The notes below the pieces were generated by a model, which saw only the letters and a program-made list of their open reading frames with translations, was not told the origin of the DNA and made no database searches. Of a DNA stretch of 64,000 nucleotides, positions 58,611-64,000 are shown piece by piece. The position numbers and the translations under genes are program-made. The DNA is from Ferriphaselus sp. R-1 (lineage in GTDB: Bacteria > Pseudomonadota > Gammaproteobacteria > Burkholderiales > Gallionellaceae), in contig NZ_JQKP01000008.1 of assembly GCF_000746095.1 (NCBI RefSeq), positions 1 to 64,000 on the forward strand. Direction: 5' to 3'. The number at the start of each line of letters is the position of its first letter. The first letter of the stretch is position 1.

Positions 58611-59168
58611 CTATGGGTGGGTTTTGGTTTTCAAGCGCCCCAGCTCGGCCTTCACCGATTCTGGGATGGATGTTCTCTTTTGCTCGGGCTGAGCGGGTGC
58701 TACAGGTTGATGCGCTGCCACGCTTCCGACAGGTGTATGGCCTGCGCGCTTGGCCTCAGTTCTAGCTTCCTGTGCGCCCTCAGCCTTGCTGCTGTAACCA
58801 GCAATAATGGCCAATAGGTAGCCATGGGTCTTGAGCGGCAAGGTGATCCCTCCAGGGCAGCCTCTGGGCTTGGCCAGCATCTCTTCCAGCGCCATGCGCC
58901 AGTAGTCCTGCGGTGCTGACCAAGTGCGACCATTACGTTCGATCTTGGCCTCAGCGATCATCGGCAGCAGCTCGTTGAGCAAGGTGGCCACACGGTCGAA
59001 CGAGAGCTGGCGAGAGGCTGGACGGAACAGGCCGAGGTACTGCACCAGCAGCTTGCCGATGGGCGCAGGCATGGCCAGCGCCGCCATCACCGCCTCGCGC
59101 GCACCCTCGTTGCCAAGCAGCACATCAAGGCTGGCCGTGGCTCCGCAGGCTGGGCAGGAGGTACGCAT
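58611..59168 (-). CDS. Early phage protein with N-terminal zinc ribbon
   Basis: 185 residues starting MRTSCPACGATASLDVLLGNE; CPAC plus later Cys suggest a small zinc site. The middle (LVQYLGLFRPASRQLSFDRVATLLNE) is conserved in Mu-like phages. The ATG at 59166-59168 overlaps the stop of the next upstream gene (TAATG). The C-terminal part is low complexity (AAHQPVAPAQPEQKR). Confidence 0.7.
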   Translation of the reverse strand: MRTSCPACGATASLDVLLGNEGAREAVMAALAMPAPIGKLLVQYLGLFRPASRQLSFDRVATLLNELLPMIAEAKIERNGRTWSAPQDYWRMALEEMLAKPRGCPGGITLPLKTHGYLLAIIAGYSSKAEGAQEARTEAKRAGHTPVGSVAAHQPVAPAQPEQKRTSIPESVKAELGRLKTKTHP

Positions 59169-59503
59169 TACGCGGCCATCCTTCGCTCTTTGCACAACAT
59201 CTTGCGGCGGATATTCTGCTGAGTTTGCTTGCGGCGGCGCTGCTCTTGCTTTTGCCTCTTGGCATCGGCCTCCGCGTGCATCGGCTCAGGCTGAGCGGAT
59301 CGGCGGCTAGGGCACGCGGCACGACCTGCCTCGGTCAACCGATACAGTCCATCTACCTGCTCAATCAAACCTAGCCTGCCCAGCTCAGTCAGCCCGCCAT
59401 TGGAGGTGGGCCAGCGCTCCCTAATTGTGGCGGGCTCCATCGGCCCGGCTCTTAGCGCGAGTAGGGTGATACCAAGCGTGCTGGTGGGAGTGATCGGTCT
59501 CAT
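59168..59503 (-). CDS. Early phage protein with winged-helix-like region
   Basis: 111 residues from MRPITPTSTLGITLLALRAGP; the C-terminal half of the first 65 residues (GLTELGRLGLIEQVDGLYRLTEAGRA) looks like a winged helix, followed by a Lys/Gln/Arg-rich tail. It may regulate early transcription. Start chosen by its overlap with the preceding gene; no direct family match. Confidence 0.6.
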   Translation of the reverse strand: MRPITPTSTLGITLLALRAGPMEPATIRERWPTSNGGLTELGRLGLIEQVDGLYRLTEAGRAACPSRRSAQPEPMHAEADAKRQKQEQRRRKQTQQNIRRKMLCKERRMAA

Positions 59504-59673
59504 GCGCCCCTCCGCTCGGCATAGACCATACGACGGCCTTGGCACTGATCCGCCTTGGCCTTCAACGCTTGGTTTTCCATTTCCAGCTCGGCGACGTAGT
59601 CCATCTTGGCAAAGAAGGCCAGCACCGCAACGAAGGCCACGATTCCCAGTAAAGTCTTGAAGTTCTCGTTCAT
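59500..59673 (-). CDS. Small single-TM phage protein
   Basis: A 57-residue protein starting MNENFKTLLGIVAFVAVLAF, with one transmembrane segment followed by a short coiled coil (ELEMENQALKAKADQ). Starts 1 base after the B-like gene stop; GGGAG lies upstream. Function unknown. Confidence 0.6.
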   Translation of the reverse strand: MNENFKTLLGIVAFVAVLAFFAKMDYVAELEMENQALKAKADQCQGRRMVYAERRGA

Positions 59674-59674
59674 C

Positions 59675-60628
59675 TCACGCTCCCTTAGGCAAGGCCTGCA
59701 AGCACAGCGCTTGGCGTGCCACAAAATCCACCATGTCGCAGCTAAGCTGCTTCCCTTTGCGCATCTGCTGCATCGATGCGATCAGCCCCTCAACCAGCAT
59801 CCGTGCGCTACCTTTGCAGTATTGATACAGCCGCACCACCACTTCATCCGGCACCTCTTCCGTGCCGAATCCGGCCTGTACCAGGGCGGCGGCATCATCT
59901 TGGGTGATCTGGCGCACCGTCTCCGGCCAGAAACCAGTGCGGCTGCGGATTTGGTCAAATTGCCCATGAGCAGGCTTGATCAGGCCGGACAAGTGTTCGG
60001 TACCCACCAGCAAAATGCCCACGTTGGCGAGGTCGCGCAGACGGCGCAGGGTGTGCAGCTGGTGCGGTGTCAGCGTTTCAGCCTCGTCCACGATCAGCAG
60101 GCTATCGGTATTGCGCAGCGCATCTACCACCGCATCAAAACGGCTGGCGATGCTGCCCTTACCGCTGTATCCGGCAATGCGCACCGACAGGTCACGGATC
60201 AGGCTCTGCGGGGTCATCGTCGGTGTGGCTTCGATCAAATGCGTGTTGCTGTGTTCGGCAGCGTAATGCTTGATAGCAAAGGTCTTGCCGGTGCCGACAT
60301 AGCCGCTGAACACGGCGAAGTTGCGATTGCGCCGCGCCATCGCGCAGCAGGTCTGCCCCAGCTTGAAAACGCTGGTCTCGACTGGAGCTACGGCATCTGA
60401 GGTGGTCTCTTCCGCGTGGCGCATGGCCGACTCCACCGAGGCGAGCTGTTTGCTGGGGCTGGTGATGTAGTTGCCATTGATGATCTGATTCAGCGTACTG
60501 GCGGGCACCCGTGCCAGCCGCGCCAGCGCAGCCTGCTTGTAGGAATGCTCGGCCATCCAGAGGTGGATACGCTCCACCAGCGCGATATCGGCGGTGGTGT
60601 AGTGGGTTGGATACGTCTTCTGCGTCAT
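59675..60628 (-). CDS. Transposition ATPase (MuB-like)
   Basis: A 317-residue AAA+ protein. Residues 15-65 contain a helix-turn-helix (YKQAALARLARVPASTLNQI); Walker A GYVGTGKT is at 109-116 and Walker B LLIVDEAE at 177-184, with sensor NVGILLVGTEHL. It delivers target DNA to the transposase and gives target immunity in Mu. It lies 11 bases downstream of the transposase gene, as in Mu A-B. Confidence 0.93.
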   Translation of the reverse strand: MTQKTYPTHYTTADIALVERIHLWMAEHSYKQAALARLARVPASTLNQIINGNYITSPSKQLASVESAMRHAEETTSDAVAPVETSVFKLGQTCCAMARRNRNFAVFSGYVGTGKTFAIKHYAAEHSNTHLIEATPTMTPQSLIRDLSVRIAGYSGKGSIASRFDAVVDALRNTDSLLIVDEAETLTPHQLHTLRRLRDLANVGILLVGTEHLSGLIKPAHGQFDQIRSRTGFWPETVRQITQDDAAALVQAGFGTEEVPDEVVVRLYQYCKGSARMLVEGLIASMQQMRKGKQLSCDMVDFVARQALCLQALPKGA

Positions 60629-60639
60629 GCTGTTCTCCC

Positions 60640-62301
60640 TTAGTTAAAATCGTCCAAACTGAAATCGTTGTGCTCGATACGCTGCGCTTCCCCCTCCAGC
60701 GCAGGCAGCGCACCCTCGGCTAGTGCCTCGGCATCGAACACGCGACCGGCGCGAGCCATCTGCTCATCCATCTTGCGTTCCAGACGCTTGATAGCGTCGG
60801 CGGCACGGTTCTGGCGTTTCTCTTCCAACCGGCTTGGTGCGATCGCATCAATGGCGGTGATCAGATGTGCATCGCAGATCCAGCGGCCATCCAGCGTGCG
60901 CATCACCGCCACTCGGTCATCCATCAGGTCATATTCAAGCAGCAGCTTCTGGCCATTGAAGGCGTGCAGATCGACGTGCTTGTATTCGCGCTTGCCATGT
61001 TTGACTGAGGCACGCTGTACGGTGAGGGTGACAGCCTGACGCTTGAGTTCGGTGACGCTGGCGTGCGGCGGGATCGGCACCAGCTCTGACCACAGCGACA
61101 CCCTGCTGATGCGCTTATCTTCTGGGTGTGGTCGATGGGCATAGCGCACCAGCCAGGCATCGAATGCTTCGGTGAATTGAGCCAGCGTCGGCAGTGCCAG
61201 CCGACCAGCCTTGATCTCACTCACCGTCTTGTTCAGCGCCTCGGGAGCCATGTCGGTGCCGCAGTAGAGCTGTGGCATCCACAGCTTGAGGAAATCGTCT
61301 TTCATGCCGCGAAAGAAACGCTCCACCCAGCCCTTGCCGTGCGGGTTGCCGGGGATGGCATGGATGATCTGTTGCACCCCGGCACGGGCGTAAAAGCCGG
61401 TCAGGTCATCGCTCATCAGCTTGTTCTTGTAGCCCGATCCGTTATCCACGTAGATGAAGGGCGGCACATGCCCCCAGCGGGCAAAACACTCCGCCCACAT
61501 GTTCTGCACGGCATACGTGCCCTCGTGCTCATCAGCGCGCCAGCCGACACAGATCCGGCTGCGCATATCAATGGCGACCGTCAGCTCAGGCCGCCAGATG
61601 TCGCCGGTGACCGGATGCGCCAGGTACACGTCGGCGCGATAGCCGTCAGCGACATAGACATCGCCGGGCAGCGCGTTCTCGGTCGAGCGGCGGATGTACG
61701 CCTTTTCGGTCAGTCGGTATAGGTTCTTGCCAATACGGGCGGGGCTGTTGCGTCCTAGCATGGCGGGTACTCCTGTTAAGTAATTTCGAACTTGGTCATA
61801 GGTGACGGCGAAGCCATCTACCTCCACCAGTCGGCGATGCACCGCCGACATATCCGGCTTTCCGGGATTGTTGTAATACTCCAGCGCTGGCCCCCACCAT
61901 CCGGCCGCTTCAACCACGCGCCCCTTGTGATCGGGCAGCAGCGCGGTGACACCGCCTTCGCGGTGCTGGGCGCACCACTCGCAGATCGCTGAGCGAGACG
62001 GCATGGCACGTCCAGCCTTGGCCGACCCTGCCAGCGCCACCTTGACGTGCGCAGGCAACAGGCCAGATTCAGCGCGTGCCATCAGCAGCGAGACGGCATT
62101 GTTTTGCGACACACCTTGATTGCACTGTTGCAAAATGAAGCTCACGACAGTCTCGCGGCTCTGAGCCACTTGGCGGGCGCGCTCGGTAGCCTCACGCCAA
62201 GGATCGCGCTGACGCAGTGCCAGCACTTGGGCAGTGGAGATCACCACCTTCCCGCCGCCCTGTGGCGGCTCTATCCTCTTGACCATTTGCGCCCCCCGCA
62301 T
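60640..62301 (-). CDS. DDE transposase (Mu A-like)
   Basis: A 553-residue DDE recombinase. Catalytic residues are Asp219 (VADGYRADV), Asp286 (YVDNGSGYK) and Glu327 (HGKGWVERFF); the first two are 67 apart, as in Mu A. N-terminal region (30-110) includes helix-turn-helix DNA-binding parts for the end repeats, and the C-terminal 110 residues hold a Mu-transpos_C-like beta domain and a tail for B binding. An alternative ATG at 62286 lies after GGGGGG. Recognises the repeats near 40531. Confidence 0.93.
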   Translation of the reverse strand: MRGAQMVKRIEPPQGGGKVVISTAQVLALRQRDPWREATERARQVAQSRETVVSFILQQCNQGVSQNNAVSLLMARAESGLLPAHVKVALAGSAKAGRAMPSRSAICEWCAQHREGGVTALLPDHKGRVVEAAGWWGPALEYYNNPGKPDMSAVHRRLVEVDGFAVTYDQVRNYLTGVPAMLGRNSPARIGKNLYRLTEKAYIRRSTENALPGDVYVADGYRADVYLAHPVTGDIWRPELTVAIDMRSRICVGWRADEHEGTYAVQNMWAECFARWGHVPPFIYVDNGSGYKNKLMSDDLTGFYARAGVQQIIHAIPGNPHGKGWVERFFRGMKDDFLKLWMPQLYCGTDMAPEALNKTVSEIKAGRLALPTLAQFTEAFDAWLVRYAHRPHPEDKRISRVSLWSELVPIPPHASVTELKRQAVTLTVQRASVKHGKREYKHVDLHAFNGQKLLLEYDLMDDRVAVMRTLDGRWICDAHLITAIDAIAPSRLEEKRQNRAADAIKRLERKMDEQMARAGRVFDAEALAEGALPALEGEAQRIEHNDFSLDDFN

Positions 62302-62304
62302 GGC

Positions 62305-63309
62305 TTACTCTCCGTCCGCCTTGTTTTTAGAGCCTTTAGGGCGGCCACGACGCGGAGTTTCCTGCACACGCTGCGCTTCACGCAGGGCACGCTGCCCTTC
62401 GTAGCGGTTCTCGATCAGAGGTTTATTTAACAGCCAGTCGGCAGCCTCATAAGGCAACAAGATGTGCTGGCTCATTTGGCGCGATGGCAAGCCGAGCTGC
62501 TCTTGGCGGTCCAGCTCGCGCAGCTTCTCCAGCATGTCTAGCCCAGTAGCTACCGCGTTATGCGCCACGATCCACACCTGCTCCAGACGCAGCCGCGCTT
62601 CGTCTGAGCCTCCCGGGGTGCTCAACTCCTCTTCAAACAGCTTATGCAGGGCATTCAAAGGCAGTTCAGCCTCCAGTTGCAGCGCCATACACTCGGCGCG
62701 CAGCTCTTCCGTGCGTAGCTCGAATTGCGTCAAGCGCTGCTTGGCCTCGGAGAGTCGCTCAACCTTGCGCTGCGCTATCTCCAGCTCGGCTTCGTAGTTT
62801 TTTTCACGGCGCTTGAGCGCAGCCACTTCATCCTTGAGCTGGCGCACCGTCATCAGCTCAGCCTTGCCGATCAAGCCTTCGCCGGTCTGCGCTGCCTCGT
62901 CGATCACCTCTTGCGGCAGTGAGGCCAGCAGCATCACTTTCACCTTACCCAGCGCCAGCACCTCATCCACTTGGCCAGCGGGCAGACGCATCACGAATTT
63001 GGCGATGCGCATGGATTCGTAGACGCGCTGCATTTCGAGTCCGTTTTGCTCCACCCACCCGATAAAACCGCTGCCATTTTCAATTTCCGATGTTCGGAAA
63101 TTGATTCCCTTTCTGTCTCCACCGTGACCAAGCGACAGCAGCTCCTGCGCCCGCAGAAATGCCAGCCCGGCACGGGTGATTTCGAACATGGCGCGGTTGA
63201 TGGAATCCGATCCGATGCGCGCCAGCACGCCGAGATCGTCGCTATCCACACCAAAGCGCACGGCGATCTGGGCTACCCCACTCGATTCAGTTGTCACGAT
63301 GTTGCTCAT
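62305..63309 (-). CDS. Early phage protein of 334 residues, coiled coil
   Basis: A protein starting MSNIVTTESSGVAQIAVRFG. The middle contains a long coiled coil (about 165-215, LKRREKNYEAELEIAQRKVERL), and the C-terminus is Lys/Arg/Gly-rich (RRGRPKGSKNKADGE), resembling DNA-binding AT-hooks. It precedes the transposase in several Mu-like phages (DUF3102-like by memory). Likely nucleic-acid associated; function not known. Confidence 0.7.
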   Translation of the reverse strand: MSNIVTTESSGVAQIAVRFGVDSDDLGVLARIGSDSINRAMFEITRAGLAFLRAQELLSLGHGGDRKGINFRTSEIENGSGFIGWVEQNGLEMQRVYESMRIAKFVMRLPAGQVDEVLALGKVKVMLLASLPQEVIDEAAQTGEGLIGKAELMTVRQLKDEVAALKRREKNYEAELEIAQRKVERLSEAKQRLTQFELRTEELRAECMALQLEAELPLNALHKLFEEELSTPGGSDEARLRLEQVWIVAHNAVATGLDMLEKLRELDRQEQLGLPSRQMSQHILLPYEAADWLLNKPLIENRYEGQRALREAQRVQETPRRGRPKGSKNKADGE

Positions 63310-63782
63310 GCTTGCTCCTCAGTAAACTCAAATTCAGGTTGATTGTGTTTTTCGACGTTGCCCTTGTGCCATGCCAGCCCCTCCATCGCCTGCTGGATGC
63401 CGGCAAGCGCGGTATCCGCATCCGTGCGCTGGTCGTAGAACTTGAGCAGGTTGCCCACGGCGGTGTGCAGCAGCTCTTGCAACACCTGCATGTCGGCGGC
63501 AGTGGCATCGCGCCCAGTAGGCGCTTCGATCACCAGGAACCCGGCGCTGGTAGCCAGCCAGCGGGTAGCGAAGTGGATGCCGCAGATGTGCTCGTAGGCG
63601 GGAATGGACGATGCAGGCATCCGGCCAGTGGACAGCCACTTGTAGAGCAGGTCTGCGCTGACATCCATCAGGTCGGCGATACGCTCCACCGAGTAGCGCT
63701 TCTTCTCCAGCGCGTAGTCCTTGCACAGCCGCAGCGCATCGCGCAGGCTGGTGGGTTGCACTCGTTTCCAATTTCTCCGCAT
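63306..63782 (-). CDS. Putative CII/repressor-like regulator
   Basis: About 158 residues from the ATG at 63780-63782, MRRNWKRVQPTSLRDALRLC; the longer frame starts at a TTG with no ribosome site. Residues 28-50 form a helix-turn-helix (SVERIADLMDVSADLLYKWL) like phage CII or Cro-type activators. It is first in the leftward early operon, so it likely regulates transposase expression. Overlaps the next gene by 4 bases. Confidence 0.7.
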   Translation of the reverse strand: MRRNWKRVQPTSLRDALRLCKDYALEKKRYSVERIADLMDVSADLLYKWLSTGRMPASSIPAYEHICGIHFATRWLATSAGFLVIEAPTGRDATAADMQVLQELLHTAVGNLLKFYDQRTDADTALAGIQQAMEGLAWHKGNVEKHNQPEFEFTEEQA

Positions 63783-63883
63783 TTCAGAAACGGCCTCCCG
63801 CCATGCCGTTCCAAACAAATAACTGTTCAGAATCAATAAAATTCATTGTTGGCACGTAGAATGTGAAGCGTCTAGACATGATC

Positions 63884-63907
63884 AGCAGCTCCGAACAGAC
63901 AGCTGCT
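63884..63907. promoter_or_regulatory. Inverted repeat in the divergent early control region
   Basis: AGCAGCT (63884-63890) and AGCTGCT (63901-63907) form an inverted repeat with a 10-base spacer, between divergent starts at 63782 and 63931. A XbaI-like TCTAGA and AT-rich box occur nearby. It is a reasonable operator for the early/repressor switch. Confidence 0.4.
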
Positions 63908-63930
63908 CAACGCGCAAAAGGAGACGTACC

Positions 63931-64000
63931 ATGCACAATGCTCAGCAAAGAACAGATCAGTATCCAAAACACGTTTCAGCCCGAGCCGACGCGCTGATCG
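63931..64000 (+). CDS. Divergent phage gene, partial at window edge
   Basis: A plus-strand frame starting MHNAQQRTDQYPKHVSARAD with AAAGGAGACG upstream runs off the right end after 23 codons. It is the only plus-strand gene of prophage 2, opposite to the early operon. By position it could be a repressor or another control gene, but too little is present to tell. Confidence 0.45.
   Translation, partial: MHNAQQRTDQYPKHVSARADALI

Larger units (their letters stand above)
40531..64000 (-). mobile_element. Prophage 2: Mu-like transposable prophage, right end at 40531, left end beyond the window
   Basis: Genes on the minus strand run in Mu order: transposase A, ATPase B, early genes, GemA, Mor, protease, capsid, tail tube and sheath, tape measure, baseplate, fibre, com and a methylase. 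The 5'-TG at 40531 starts a set of three repeats that look like A-binding sites. The window ends before a left end is seen. The lysis, terminase, portal and F-like head genes expected between Mor and protease are missing, and the methylase has an in-frame stop, so the prophage is probably unable to package itself. Confidence 0.9.

Overview
The window looks like an accessory region of a GC-rich proteobacterial chromosome, probably betaproteobacterial (inferred from the style of the phage and metal-resistance proteins, not from any rRNA or core gene). It holds two prophages facing each other across a copper/silver resistance cluster. No rRNA, complete tRNA or CRISPR array was seen.

Region 1 (1-21165, mostly + strand) is the morphogenesis and lysis half of a tailed, probably siphovirus-like, prophage. 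In order it has an HNH nuclease, a cos-like palindrome, small and large terminase, portal, S49-type protease, HK97-type capsid, head-tail connectors, tail tube, a tail chaperone pair joined by a probable -1 frameshift, tape measure, distal tail, hub, NlpC/P60 and tip proteins, a C1q-like fibre, and lysis genes (two membrane proteins and an M15 endolysin). Its integrase and repressor would lie left of the window. Three tiny minus-strand genes sit at its left edge.

Region 2 (21269-38282, all minus strand) is a dense metal-resistance array. From upstream to downstream it has a Cys/His-rich small protein, CusC-CusB-CusA efflux, a CDF transporter, DUF2231, a His/Met-rich peptide, a CusF-like chaperone, DUF5676, two proteins carrying a shared small domain (one fused to YHS), a lipoprotein, a START-like/HD-GYP fusion, a CopA-type P1B ATPase, DUF411, a Met-rich periplasmic protein, DUF2933, an ICMT/NnrU-like membrane protein and an MFS transporter. 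Together these fit cytoplasmic Cu(I) export (CopA), periplasmic buffering (CusF-like, Met-rich, DUF411) and outer-membrane extrusion (CusCBA). No dedicated metal sensor (CueR or CusRS) is visible.

Region 3 (38283-40530) is a scar zone. It has a 303-bp MITE derived from an IS1595-like element with perfect 24-bp inverted repeats and an 8-bp target duplication, an AlpA-like regulator, a tRNA/tmRNA T-arm-like hairpin, and a DUF1778/GNAT toxin-antitoxin pair followed by a gene remnant.

Region 4 (40531 to the window end, mostly minus strand) is a Mu-like transposable prophage whose probable right end is at 40531. It has transposase A, ATPase B, early genes, HU, GemA, Mor, protease with nested scaffold, capsid, a full contractile tail set, a fibre, and com with a Dam-type methylase. 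The block normally found between Mor and the protease (lysis, terminase, portal, F-like head protein) is absent and the methylase has an in-frame stop, so this prophage is probably defective. It also carries three copies of an identical 20-bp near-palindrome, a second chaperone frameshift, and a strong hairpin abutting the tape-measure start codon.
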